A stretch of DNA of 64,000 bases from Batillaria attramentaria. Lineage: Eukaryota; Mollusca; Gastropoda; Batillariidae. This document shows positions 12,165-23,454 of the stretch, in pieces. The notes under the pieces were generated by a model. It worked only from the letters and a program-made list of their open reading frames with translations. It was not told the DNA's origin and ran no database searches. Each line of letters opens with the position of its first letter. Position 1 is the first letter of the stretch. Where the stretch lies: positions 1 to 64,000 of the forward strand of contig JACVVK020000315.1 in NCBI GenBank assembly GCA_018292915.2. The letters are read 5' to 3'. A program made the position numbers and the translations under genes.

Positions 12165-12405
12165 TATCGATTATATACTGCCTGATAACACAATAAAATA
12201 CCCATTATGTGTTGCCTGATAACATCTCTCATTAGATTTTACATGACAATACTCATTACATATTACCTCACAATACTCATTGGATATTACCTCACAATAC
12301 TCATTACATATTACCTCACAATACTCATTACATATTACCTCACAATACTCATTGGATATTACATCACAAGACTCATTACATATTACATCACAATACTCAT
12401 TATTT
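12165..12405. repeat. Degenerate minisatellite, right part
   Basis: Resumption of the array seen at 9401-9670, grading into 24-bp units with CATATTACCTCACAATACTC. Confidence 0.8.
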
Positions 12406-12494
12406 AAAACTGATTACTGATTTACTCGGCCCTTCCACACCGTGTCAGTCTGCTTGTTGTGAGTTATTGTTTAACTTTGAATGTTCCCTGTGAG

Positions 12495-12607
12495 TCTGTG
12501 TATGAAAGTGGTGTATGTATTTATGATGTACGGCGCTTAGAGCCTGTTTTATTTCATGTATAGGCGCCTTATAAGTCGTCATTATTATTATTATTATTAT
12601 TATTATT
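12495..12607 (+). mobile_element. SINE 3' end with ATT tail
   Basis: A body with GGCGCTTAGAGCC and TATAGGCGCCTTATAAG runs into (ATT)n. It is 5'-truncated and resembles the tail structure of the other SINEs in the window. Confidence 0.5.
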
Positions 12608-12689
12608 ACATATTACAAGTGGAACTTGTTAAATGGTACATGCTGCTGAGAGATTACGTTCAGTAAAAGCAGCCGACATAAAATGGCCA

Positions 12690-13349
12690 CGGTCTCTTTC
12701 AACGTCTGTAGGGTGTCACTCACCCATCTGTCTCAGTATCTGTATGGTGTTGTTGAGGGCAAGAGAGACAGACAGACAACACAGTCACTCACCCATCTGT
12801 CTCGTGTCTGTATGGTGTTGTTGAGGGCAAGAGAGACAGACAGACAACACGGTCACTCACCCATCTGTCTCAGTGTCTGTATGGTGTTGTTGAGGGCAAG
12901 AGAGACAGACAGACAACACGGTCACTCACCCATCTGTCTCAGTGTCTGTATGGTGTTGTTGAGGGCAAGAGAGACAGACAGACAACACGGTCACTCACCC
13001 ATCTGTCTCAGTGTCTGTATGATGTTGCTGAGGGCAAGAGAGACAGACAGACAACACGGTCACTCACCCATCTGTCTCAGTGTCTGTATGGTGTTGTTGA
13101 GGGCAAGAGACAGACAGACAACACGGTCACTCACACATCTGTCTCAGTGTCTGTATGGTGTTGTTGAGGGCAAGACAGACAGACAGACAACACGGTCACT
13201 CACCCATCTCTCTCAGTATCTGTATGGTGTTGTTGAGGGCAACAGACAGACAGACAGACAGACAACACAGTCACTCACCCATCTGTCTCAGTGTCTGTAT
13301 GGTGTTGTTAAGGGCAAGAGACAGACAGACAGACAACACAGTCACTCAC
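12690..13349 (-). repeat. 62-75 bp minisatellite containing exon-7 end and donor
   Basis: Nine further copies of the junction GACAGATGGGTGAGTGAC lie downstream of the real exon 7 donor (one has a single change). Each is preceded by the exon's last 35 or so coding bases and a CTGTCTGTCTCT tract. So exon sequence, donor and part of the intron were amplified together. The plus-strand frame 12683-13471 is a shadow of this array. Confidence 0.9.
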
Positions 13350-13519
13350 CCATCTGTCTCAGTGTCTGTATGGTGTTGTTGAGGGCAAGGGACAGAGCCC
13401 AGATAGCGTCAAACCCTTGCGGCGCCATGATGTCCCCCGGTAAAGTCCGACCTTCCACACTGGCGTTGTAGGCCTCCATGAAGTCTGCTGGCAACCAGCC
13501 AGATACACTGCGTTCTGGA
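13350..13519 (-). CDS. GABA-B receptor-like, coding exon 7
   Basis: This exon contains GFDAIWALSLALNNT, the counterpart of the AYDAIWALALALN signature of GABA-B receptors, and ends in TIQTLRQMG. The acceptor (GATGTCAG before 13519) takes a phase-2 start that completes an Asn codon with exon 6. The donor is ATGG/GTGAGT. In vertebrate GABA-B1, as I recall it, an acidic residue involved in agonist binding lies just before the AP-x-x-[YF]-D motif. Here that position appears to be Met, so this may be a divergent or non-GABA-binding subunit. Sites NAS and NNT fit glycosylation. Confidence 0.85.
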
Positions 13520-13520
13520 C

Positions 13521-13709
13521 TGACATCATCATCATCATCATCATCATCATAACGATAATAATGCCGTTATAAACGTACGAAGTCTGATGGTAAGAAGCCG
13601 GATACACTGTGTTCTGGACTCATCACCATCATCACCATGCCGTACTTTATACACGTATAAAGTCGGCAACCAGCGAGATTCACTGTGTTCTGGACTTACT
13701 ACTACTGCA

Positions 13710-13745
<36 letters not shown>
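13521..13745 (-). repeat. Duplicated acceptor-side fragments of exon 7 with microsatellites
   Basis: Besides the genuine exon edge at 13478-13519, two diverged copies of its first 45 or so bases lie at 13576-13622 and 13655-13698. Each is followed, on the plus strand, by a triplet microsatellite (ATC, CAT/ACC or ACT). They keep the TCCAGAACACAGTG core. Confidence 0.75.
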
Positions 13746-13746
<1 letters not shown>

Positions 13747-13918
13747 TTGCCGGCGTTCTATACCACCATGGATCATGGAGCCTGATGGGCACCATCTTCA
13801 CACAATCTGGTCGGGATTGGCATGACAATGATGATGGCGACGACAGCACGTAAGAATCATGAGGTGACATTACTTCGGATTAAGGTGATCAATGATGATG
13901 ATGATGATTATTATTATT

Positions 13919-13966
13919 GGCTCCCTTGTGTAACAATGGGAGTCTATGTTATAGCCCTCCGTCGTC

Positions 13967-14008
<42 letters not shown>

Positions 14009-15341
14009 TGTCTGTGTGTGTGTGTGTCCGCAGTAAACCTTAACATTGGCATTTTCTCAGAATCTACAAATAGCAGAGGCACCAAACTTTGCACGCCGAT
14101 AGACAGCCAGATGACCTTTCAAAATATATCATTTTCAATGACCTTGACTCAAGGTCAAGGTCACTAAAGCTGTCTGTTTGAAAATTTTACATGGGCATTT
14201 TCTTGGAGTCTACAAATACCAGAGATTTTCAACTTTGCATGATGATAGACATTGATAAGAACTTTACAGATATACATGTATTTAATGGCCTTGTGAGAAG
14301 GTCAAGGTCAGACAAGCTATTTTCCGAATTTCCGTGAAAAACCTTAACATTGGCATTTTCTCAGAATCTGCAAAAAGCACAGGCACCAAACTTGGCATGC
14401 TGATAGACAGCCATAAGACCTTTCAACATATATCATTCTGAATGACCTTGACCCAAGGTCAAGGTCACTAAAGCTGTTTGTTTTGAAATTTTACACTGGC
14501 ATTTTCTTAGAATCTACAAAACCCGGAGGTTTTAAAATTTGCGTGATGACAGACATTGATAAGAACTTTACATATGTACATGTATTCAATGGCCTTGAGT
14601 CAAGGTCAAGGCTGTACAAGCTATTTTCCGCATTCCGCAGTAAACCTTAACATGGGCATTTTCTCAGAATCTACAAACAGCAGAGGCACCAAACTTGGCA
14701 AACCTACAGACAGCCGTAAGAACTTTCAAAATGTATATTGTTGAATGACTTTGACTCAATGTCAAGGTCACTAAAGCTGTCTGTTTTTAAATTTTGCATT
14801 GGCATTTTCTTGGAATCTACAAAAACCAGAGGTTTTAAACTTTATATGGTGATAGACATTGATAAGAACTTTACAGATATACATCTATTCAATAGCCTTG
14901 TGTCAAGGTCAAGGCCGTACAAGCTATTTTTGTTAAACCGTAATATTGGCATTTTCTCAGAAACAACAAACAGCAGAGGTGCCAAACCTGGCATGCTAAT
15001 AGACATTGATAAGACCTATATACAGTATACCCGCACCACTTTAAATGACCTTGACTCAAGGTCAAGGTCATAAAGCTGTCTGTTGTGAATTTCAATATTA
15101 CTGTTTTTGGAGAAACTACAAATACTAGAGGCATCCAGCTTGGCATAATGATAGACATTGATATCTTATTTGAATGACCTTGACCCAAGGTGAAGGCCAT
15201 ACAGTCAGTTTTGGGGGAAAGTGTAATATTGCCAGGAACTAAGAACACCAGAGACACCGTACTTGGCTTGATGATAGATAGTGATAAGATTTTTACGAAC
15301 GCACTCTTTTGAATGACCTTGACCCATGTCACAAGGGAGCC
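13919..15341 (+). mobile_element. DNA element rich in TGACCTTGA/TCAAGGTCA sites, copy 1
   Basis: The element is bounded by GGCTCCCTTGTG and its inverse CACAAGGGAGCC. The interior is a series of related segments of about 150-300 bp, each with ACATTGGCATTTTCTCAGAA, a GATAGACA..GATAAGA stretch and clustered TGACCTTGA or AAGGTCAAGGTCA. It encodes no protein. Copies lie at 53877-55279 and, inverted, at 60439-61502. It is presumably non-autonomous. Confidence 0.75.
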
Positions 15342-15363
15342 ATGGAGGCTTTTGCCTCTCTAG

Positions 15364-15440
15364 TTTGGGGTTGGAGTAGACGATCCCAGCGTCAAAGTGA
15401 ACTTCCTCAGCCTCACCCACTTGTTGGGGCGTACAGTCCA
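15364..15440 (-). pseudogene. Partial duplicate of GABA-B-like exon 6
   Basis: The minus strand is similar to the last 80 or so bases of exon 6 (CTPQQ..EA..FDAGIVY..NPK) with roughly one change in five. It lacks an acceptor and ends without a GT donor. It is separated from exon 6 by an ATC/ATT microsatellite and directly abuts the element at 13919-15341. A relic of a tandem exon duplication. Confidence 0.75.
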
Positions 15441-15441
15441 T

Positions 15442-15592
15442 GATTATTATTATCATTATTAGTATCATCATTAGTATCATCATCATTATTAGTATCATCG
15501 TTAGTATCATCATCATCATTAGTATCATCATTATTAGTAGTATCATCATCATTAGTAGTATCATTATTAATTTATTATCATCATCATTATTA
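15442..15592. repeat. ATT/ATC microsatellite
   Basis: A trinucleotide tract of mixed ATC, ATT and AGT units between the partial exon copy and exon 6. The opposite strand yields long Met/Ile frames with no meaning. Confidence 0.9.
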
Positions 15593-15593
15593 C

Positions 15594-15760
15594 TTGGGGT
15601 TAAGGTAGACGATTCCAGCGTCAAAGTAACCCTCCACAGCCTCAGCCAGTTGTTGGGGCGTACAGTCAATAGACGGATCTTCTTGTAGCCACCAATCAGC
15701 GTCGTACCAACCGGGCAGCACCCACACATAGCGACGACCGTAGAAACCCAGCTTGTACGC
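15594..15760 (-). CDS. GABA-B receptor-like, coding exon 6
   Basis: This exon encodes YVWVLPGWYDADWW, then DPSIDCTPQQLAEAVEG and GIVYLNP. These are the GABA-B family blocks around the ligand-cleft Tyr (here in GWYDAD) and the Cys of CT. The acceptor is TTCTGTAG before 15760. The donor CAA/GTAATA is weaker than the others and leaves phase 2, matching exon 7. A 12-bp minisatellite over 4 kb long begins about 40 bp upstream of the acceptor. Confidence 0.9.
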
Positions 15761-15800
15761 CTACAGAATAATGCTTTGAATTAATTCTGGAATACAGTGT

Positions 15801-18800
15801 TTAATACAGTGTTTAATTACAGTGTTTAATCCAGTGTTTAATGCAGTGTTTTATACAGTGTTGAATGCAGTGTTTAATGCAGTGTTTAATGCAGTGTTTA
15901 ATACAGTGTTTAATGCAGTGTTTAATACAGTGTTTAATACAGTGTTGAATGCAGTGTTTAATACAGTGTTGAATGCAGTGTGGAATGCAGTGTTTAATAC
16001 AGTGTTTAATCCAGTGTTTAATGCAGTGTTTAATACAGTGTTGAATGCAGTGTGGAATGCAGTGTTTAATACAGTGTTTAATCCAGTGTTTAATACAGTG
16101 TTTAATATAGTGTTTAATGCAGTATTTAATGCAGTGTTTAATGCAGTGTTTAATACAGTGTTGAATACAGTGTTTAATACAGTGTTTTATACAGTGTTAA
16201 ATGCAGTGTTTAATACAGTGTTTAATATAGTGTTTAATGCAGTATTTAATGCAGTGTTTAATGCAGTGTTTAATACAGTGTTGAATGCAGTGTTTAATAC
16301 AGTGTTGAATGCAGTGTTTAATACAGTGTTTAATCCAGTGTTTAATACAGTGTTTAATGCAGTGTTTAATACAGTGTTTAATGCAGTGTTTAATGCAGTG
16401 TTTAATACAGTGTTGAATACAGTGTTGAATGCAGTGTTTAATGCAGTGTTGAATGCAGTGTTTAATACAGTGTTGATTACAGTGTTTAATACAGTGTTTA
16501 ATACAGTGTTAAATGCAGTGTTTAATGCAGTGTTGAATGCAGTGTTTAATACAGTGTTGATTACAGTGTTTAATACAGTGTTTAATACAGTGTTTAATGC
16601 AGTGTTTAATACAGTGTTTAATACAGTGTTTAATACAGTGTTAAATGCAGTGTTTAATACAGTGTTTAATATAGTGTTTAATGCAGTATTTAATGCAGTG
16701 TTTAATGCAGTGTTTAATACAGTGTTGAATGCAGTGTTTAATACAGTGTTGAATACAGTGTTTAATACAGTGTTTAATCCAGTGTTTAATACAGTGTTAA
16801 ATGCAGTGTTTAATACAGTGTTTAATACAGTGTTGAATGCAGTGTGGAATGCAGTGTTTAATGCAGTGTTTAATGCAGTGTTTAATACAGTGTTTAATGC
16901 AGTGTTTAATACAGTGTTTAATACAGTGTTGAATGCAGTGTTTAATGCAGTGTTTAATGCAGTGTTTAATGCAGTGTTTAATGCATTTAATGTGTTTAAT
17001 GCAGTGTTAAATGCAGTGTTTAATGCAGTGTTTAATACAGTGTTGAATGCAGTGTTGAATGCAGTGTTGAATGCAGTGTTTAATGCAGTGTTTAATACAG
17101 TGTTTCATGCAGTGTTTAATGCAGTGTTTAATGCAGTGTTTAATGCAGTGATTCATGCAGTGTTTAATGCAGTGTTTAATGCAGTGTTTAATACAGTGTT
17201 TAATACAGTGTGGAATGCAGTGCTTAATGCAGTGTTTCATGCAGTGTTTAATGCATTTAATGTGTTTAACGCAGTGTTTAATACAGTGTTAAATGCAGTG
17301 TTTAATGCAGTGTTTAATACAGTTTTGAATGCAGTGTTGAATGCAGTGTTGAATGCAGTGTTTAATGCAGTGTTTAATACAGTGTTTCATGCAGTGTTTA
17401 ATGCAGTGTTTAATGCAGTGTTTAATGCAGTGTTGAATACAGTGTTTAATACAGTGTTTAATGCAGTGTTTAATGCAGTGTTTAATGCAGTGTTTAATGC
17501 AGGTGTTTAATGCAGTGTTTAATACAGTGTTGAATGCAGTGTTTCATGCAGTGTTTAATGCAGTGTTTAATGCAGTGTTGAATGCAGTGTTTAATACAGT
17601 GTTTAATACAGTGTTTAATGCAGTGTTTAATGCAGTGTTTAATGCAGTGTTTAATGCAGTGTTTAATACAGTGTTAAATGCAGTGTTTAATGCAGTGTTT
17701 AATATAGTGTTTAATACAGTGTGGAATGCAGGGTTTAATACAGTGTTTAATGCAGTGTTGAATGCAGTGTTTAATGCAGTGTTTAATGCAGTGTTTAATA
17801 CAGTGTTTCATGCAGTGTTTAATGCAGTGTTTAATACAGTGTTTCATGCAGTGTTTAATGCAGTGTTTAATGCAGTGTTTAATACAGTGTTTAATGCAGT
17901 GTTTAATACAGCGTTTCATGCAGTGTTTAATACAGTGTTGAATGCAGTGTTGAATGCAGTGTTTATTACAGTGTTTAATGCAGCGTTGAATGCAGTGTTT
18001 AATACAGTGTTGAATGCAGTGTTTAATGCAGTGTTTAATGCAGTGTTTAATACAGTGTTTAATACAGTGTTGAATGCAGTGTGGAATGCAGTGTTTAATA
18101 CAGTGTTTAATGCAGTGTTTAATACAGTGTTTAATCCAGTGTTTAATACAGTGTTTAATGCAGTGTTTAATGCAGTGTTGAATGCAGTGTTTATTACAGT
18201 GTTGATTACAGTGTTTAATACAGTGTTTAATACAGTGTTAAATGCAGTGTTTAATACAGTGTTTAATATAGTGTTTAATGCAGTCTTTAATGCAGTGTTT
18301 AATGCAGTGTTTAATACAGTGTTGAATGCAGTGTTTAATACAGTGTTGAATACAGTGTTTAATACAGTGTTTAATCCAGTGTTTAATACAGTGTTAAATG
18401 CAGTGTTTAATACAGTGTTTAATACAGTGTTGAATGCAGTGTGGAATGCAGTGTTTAATGCAGTGTTTAATGCAGTGTTTAATACAGTGTTTAATGCAGT
18501 GTTTAATGCAGTGTTTAATACAGTGTTTAATACAGTGTTTAATGCAGTGTTTAATGCAGTGTTTAATGCAGTGTTTAATGCATTTAATGTGTTTAATGCA
18601 GTGTTAAATGCAGTGTTGAATGCAGTGTTTAATACAGTTTTGAATGCAGTGTTGAATGCAGTGTTGAATGCAGTGTTTAATGCAGTGTTTAATACAGTGT
18701 TTCATGCAGTGTTTAATGCAGTGTTTAATGCAGTGTTTAATGCAGTGATTCATGCAGTGTTTAATGCAGTGTTTAATGCAGTGTTTAATACAGTGTTTAA

Positions 18801-19900
18801 TACAGTGTGGAATGCAGTGCTTAATGCAGTGTTTCATGCAGTGTTTAATGCATTTAATGTGTTTAACGCAGTGTTTAATACAGTGTTAAATGCAGTGTTT
18901 AATGCAGTGTTTAATACAGTGTTGAATGCAGTGTTGAATGCAGTGTTGAATGCAGTGTTTAATGCAGTGTTTAATACAGTGTTTCATGCAGTGTTTAATG
19001 CAGTGTTTAATGCAGTGTTTAATGCAGTGTTGAATACAGTGTTTAATACAGTGTTGAATGCAGTGTTTAATGCAGTGTTTAAAGCAGTGTTTAATGCAGT
19101 GTTTAATGCAGGTGTTTAATGCAGTGTTTAATACAGTGTTTAATGCAGGTGTTTAATACAGTGTTTAATGCAGTGTTTAATGCAGTGTTAAATGCAGTGT
19201 TTAATGCAGTGTTTAATACAGTGTTTAATGCAGTGTTTAATACAGTGTTTAATGCAGTGTTTAATGCAGTGTTAAATGCAGTGTTTAATGCAGTGTTTAA
19301 TATAGTGTTTAATACAGTGTGGAATGCAGGGTTTAATACAGTGTTTAATGCAGTGTTGAATGCAGTGTTGAATGCAGTGTTTAATGCAGTGTTTAATACA
19401 GTGTTTCATGCAGTGTTTAATGCAGTGTTTAATACAGTGTTTCATGCAGTGTTTAATGCAGTGTTTAATGCAGTGTTTAATACAGTGTTTAATGCAGTGT
19501 TTAATACAGCGTTTCATGCAGTGTTTAATACAGTGTTGAATGCAGTGTTGAATGCAGTGTTTATTACAGTGTTTAATGCAGCGTTGAATGCAGTGTTTAA
19601 TACAGTGTTTAATGCAGTGTTTAATGCAGTGTTTAATACAGTGTTTAATACAGTGTTGAATGCAGTGTGGAATGCAGTGTTTAATACAGTGTTTAATGCA
19701 GTGTTTAATATAGTGTTTAATGCAGTGTTTAATGCAGTGTTTAATACAGTGTTTAATGCAGTGTTTAATACAGTGTTTAATACAGTGTTGAATGCAGTGT
19801 GGAATGCAGTGTTTAATACAGTGTTTGATGCAGTGTTTAATATAGTGTTTAATGCAGTGTTTAATGCAGTGTTTAATACGGTGTTTAATACAGTGTTTAA
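15801..19900 (+). repeat. 12-bp minisatellite, about 340 copies
   Basis: Tandem 12-mers of the type GTGTTTAATGCA or GTGTTTAATACA, with sparse variants (TTGAAT, TGGAAT, TTTCAT). There is a higher-order duplication: variant patterns at about 16640-17960 recur about 1598 bp later. The array has no stops in one frame because 12 is a multiple of 3, so plus-strand frames of 562, 552 and 302 codons arise from repetition. Confidence 0.95.
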
Positions 19901-20295
19901 TAATAATAATAATAATAATAATGAGTATTTTATAGGCGCTTTACCCAATTTCATGAAAGCGCCGCGAACTGAACCCAACACGCACGCTCACGTGAATCAC
20001 ACACATTCTCTCACACACCGGACATAAACACATTACAATCACGTGGTGCGAAGGGTCAGCTCAGCTATTTAAATTTCGGAATTTAGAATTGCATTTATTT
20101 TTCAAATTTGGTGGGCTGAACATTTCCAAAGCAGAGGGGGAGGAAGCCGGAGTACCCGGAGAGAACCCCCGACGATCGGCCCGAATGAACGGTGCCACAT
20201 ACGAGAAGGAAAAATTCTTTGCCCCGAGTGGGACTCGAACCCCTGACCTCTCGCATTGGTGACAGGTCTCTTAACCACTAGACCACCGACCGCCC
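19901..20295 (-). mobile_element. tRNA-derived SINE, full length, inserted in the 12-bp array
   Basis: The minus strand starts at 20295 with a tRNA-like head: A box TGGTCTAGTGGTTAAGAG at 20268-20285 and B box GGTTCGAGTCC at 20231-20241. The body carries CATTTCCAAAG..AATTGCATT and GGCGCTTTCATG, and the tail at 19901 is (ATT)n. The flanking array sequence ACAGTGTTTAATA is present on both sides, consistent with target-site duplication. Partial relatives lie at 9671-9809 and 62210-62405. Confidence 0.85.
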
Positions 20296-20296
20296 A

Positions 20297-20495
20297 CAGT
20301 GTTTAATACAGTGTTGAATGCAGTGTTTAATATAGTGTTTAATGCAGTGGTTTAATGCAGTGTTTAGTGCAGTGTACAGTGTTGAATACAGTGTTTAATG
20401 CAGTGGTTAATACAGTGTTGAATGCAGCGTTGAATGCAGTGTTGAATACAGTGTTTAATGCAGTGTTTAATACAGTGTTCGATACAGTGTTTGAT
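20297..20495 (+). repeat. 12-bp minisatellite, remainder beyond the SINE
   Basis: The same unit as 15801-19900 resumes after the SINE and degenerates near 20490. Confidence 0.9.
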
Positions 20496-21650
20496 CAACA
20501 GTTCAATCCACAGTTCACCGCCACTGCTTGTGCGCCTATCGGTCAAGTGTTTTTACGTCAAAAAGATCACGTAACCTTCCCCGTGCCCCTTTGCATATAC
20601 ATTAAATGTATCACCAAAACAAACGACGTCGTGTTGTCTTGTGCCAGCTGGTTTACGTTATTTACTTTTTGACGCGTGGTATGTGGGGATGCTAGATAAA
20701 TGTCAGGTTGCAATAAGTCGTTCCCCTTTGACAGACCAAAAAATAATGCATTTCAAGAACATTCCAAGACCTCCATGCTTCGGTAAAAAAAAAAAACACC
20801 CAACAACACCGATGTTTTAAATAGTCAACACATCATTTTTAGCTAACGCCCAGAAACGTGCATTTTATTTGGCCGCATTTCTTTTGATTGGGAGTGTATA
20901 CTATGTCTGAAAAGTAATGTTTATAAGATTAAGACATCACATGCGATCACCAAACAATCTGACTTACACAAAGTCACGATATGTAGACAGGCATAAGACA
21001 CAAACTGACCGTGGGGTCATTTTGGTGTTTATTTGTGGAACCCTGTTTGGCGAATGTGCTAGTTTGTGATGATTTTTTGTTGTCATGAAAAAGCGTGATT
21101 TTTCGGCCGAGGTCAATGCCAGAGGGCCACAACAAGAGGCAAGCTGCCAGTGAAGCTGGGACTTTTTTGTGCTGGAGAACGGCAAAAGCAACTCGAGCGA
21201 ATTTGGCCGAAGCAGGCTTTCTGGCCTAAACAGAAAGTGGACTAGCATTACTCCAGTGAGGCCTGACCGGAAAGCAGCTATTCAACTTTTTAAACCCCTG
21301 TCAGGTGCGTGCCCTTGAATGGTCTGTTCATGGTAAGGTTTGTTTCCAGACTGAAGCATTGTTAGGGGTGACCATGATGCCTGAGGCTAACAGGGAATGT
21401 ATAGGTATTTTGAGACTTCGAGCATTTGTGTTCTTTGGCTGCACAGGGCTAGTACTGTAAACAGTCGCGCCGGGCAACACATTAGTTAAATGCGGTGAAA
21501 TTACCCACCAGCCCTTACAATAAATCTCGGATTATGATGGTTAAATGCATTTTGTGTAATAGACAGTAAACCGCCTGTCATAAAGATTGTAATACGCGTG
21601 AATTGAAACCTTAAAGCCTAATGAAACCCTAAAGCCTAATTTGAACTTAC
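20496..21650. other. Intron sequence, nothing recognised
   Basis: No coding region, RNA or known repeat is supported. Two TTAGGCTTTA-like copies next to the exon 5 donor (21610-21645) are minor. Confidence 0.5.
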
Positions 21651-21716
21651 TTCACAAAACACTTTCCTGGCTTTATCGGCATAAAAAGCTCCAACTATGA
21701 TACGGCAGTCGTTTTC
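21651..21716 (-). CDS. GABA-B receptor-like, coding exon 5
   Basis: A 22-codon exon encoding ENDCRIIVGAFYADKARKVF, then CE. This is a close match to the GABA-B block around ARIIVGLFY..ARKVFCE. The acceptor is TTACACAG before 21716 and the donor is GAA/GTAAGT at 21650. It is phase 0 at both ends and precedes exon 6, whose first residues continue the same block. The small size fits a multi-exon receptor gene. Confidence 0.85.
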
Positions 21717-21865
21717 CTGTGTAAGAAAGAAAGAAAGAAAGATGTATGATGAACTGTTCCACTAGATATCTTGCACGACATCTCAGTGTGATTGGAAGTT
21801 CCACTTGATATCTAGTATGATATCTCCGTGTACGTGGCACGTGTCAGAAACACATACCAGCAATG

Positions 21866-21867
<2 letters not shown>

Positions 21868-21927
<60 letters not shown>
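21868..21927. repeat. CA microsatellite
   Basis: About 29 CA dinucleotides. Just before it, at 21755-21835, lies a tandem dimer of a 60-bp unit with CCACTAGATATC and CCACTTGATATC. Confidence 0.9.
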
Positions 21928-21930
<3 letters not shown>

Positions 21931-22079
21931 CTGACGTCTGCTAGAGAGAAATCGAAAGTAACCCATAAACAGTAACACGTAATATTATGTCTCTGATGCA
22001 ATAATTATAATAAGACATAGTCATGTATTTCATGTGGTTTTGAAAAAGTAAGAAACGCACAGTCTTGTGGTTTTGTCAT

Positions 22080-22308
22080 GTTTGTAAGACAGAAAGGTTA
22101 AAACCTGATCCAGCCACTCAAACCTCTCAAGTGCAAGACTCTAGTCCAATCAAAAATGCCAGTAAAAGAACAAAACCCGGTTAGAAATATCCAGTAAAAG
22201 ACTCTAACAACCTTTCAGAACTGTCCGACGAAAGACTGCAACAACCAATCAGAACTGTCCAGTGAAAGACTCTAGTCCAATCAGAAGCATCCAGTACAAG
22301 ACTCTAAC
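22080..22308 (-). repeat. 45-bp degenerate repeat starting at the exon-4 donor
   Basis: About five diverged units on the minus strand, each with GTTAGAGTCTT or AGAGTCTTT, CTGGA and TTCTGATTGG. The first unit starts at the GTTAGAG donor of exon 4, so the splice donor is again part of a repeat. Confidence 0.65.
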
Positions 22309-22410
22309 CTTGAGATTGCGGACTTGCACTGTGGGGTTCTCCCTGAAGATTTCCGACCTCATGATGGTGAAGTTGGCAGCACGCAGTTTCTCTATCAGAT
22401 CTTCTGTCGT
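22309..22410 (-). CDS. GABA-B receptor-like, coding exon 4
   Basis: A 34-codon exon encoding TTEDLIEKLRAANFTIMRSE, then FRENPTVQVRNLK. It matches the GABA-B segment that follows ATIQQTTEVF and ends in PAVPVKNLK. The acceptor is GTGCAG at the end of a long TG tract and the donor is AAG/GTTAGA. It is phase 0 at both ends. NFT is a potential N-glycosylation site. Confidence 0.85.

Positions 22411-22412
<2 letters not shown>

Positions 22413-22472
<60 letters not shown>
22413..22472. repeat. CA microsatellite at the exon-4 acceptor
   Basis: About 29 CA units. On the minus strand this is a TG tract ending directly in the exon 4 acceptor, in the place of a pyrimidine tract. Confidence 0.95.
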
Positions 22473-22477
<5 letters not shown>

Positions 22478-22701
22478 AAATACAAACGACGTTCATTTCT
22501 AGCCAGCAGTATCTGTGCCAGGGAACAGTGCTGAAACCGAAACTAATAGAAAAATACAAAAAAAAAATTAAACTAGTGTTGCTGTGGTTACATTCCAACA
22601 ACCATTTTGCATGATCATTTCGCTGTATTTTATTTTACGTTTTATTAGTACTTATTCGGAACTGAAAACCAGTTAAAATGAACACACAGTAACAAAATAT
22701 A

Positions 22702-23450
<749 letters not shown>

Positions 23451-23454
23451 AGAG

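Noticed and set aside
12683..13471. 262-codon plus-strand frame
   Set aside because: Shadow of the minisatellite that contains exon 7 on the opposite strand.
13740..13870. Minus-strand stretch with WWYRTP considered as another receptor exon
   Set aside because: It does not match the expected continuation, since exons 6 and 7 join directly in phase; no convincing splice sites.
15822..20027. Three long plus-strand frames (562, 552 and 302 codons) rich in Val, Phe, Asn and Ala
   Set aside because: They are translations of a 12-bp tandem repeat with no start context, splice support or domain.
20221..20295. tRNA gene on the minus strand
   Set aside because: A and B boxes are present but no good acceptor or anticodon stem can be formed, and it heads a SINE with an ATT tail.
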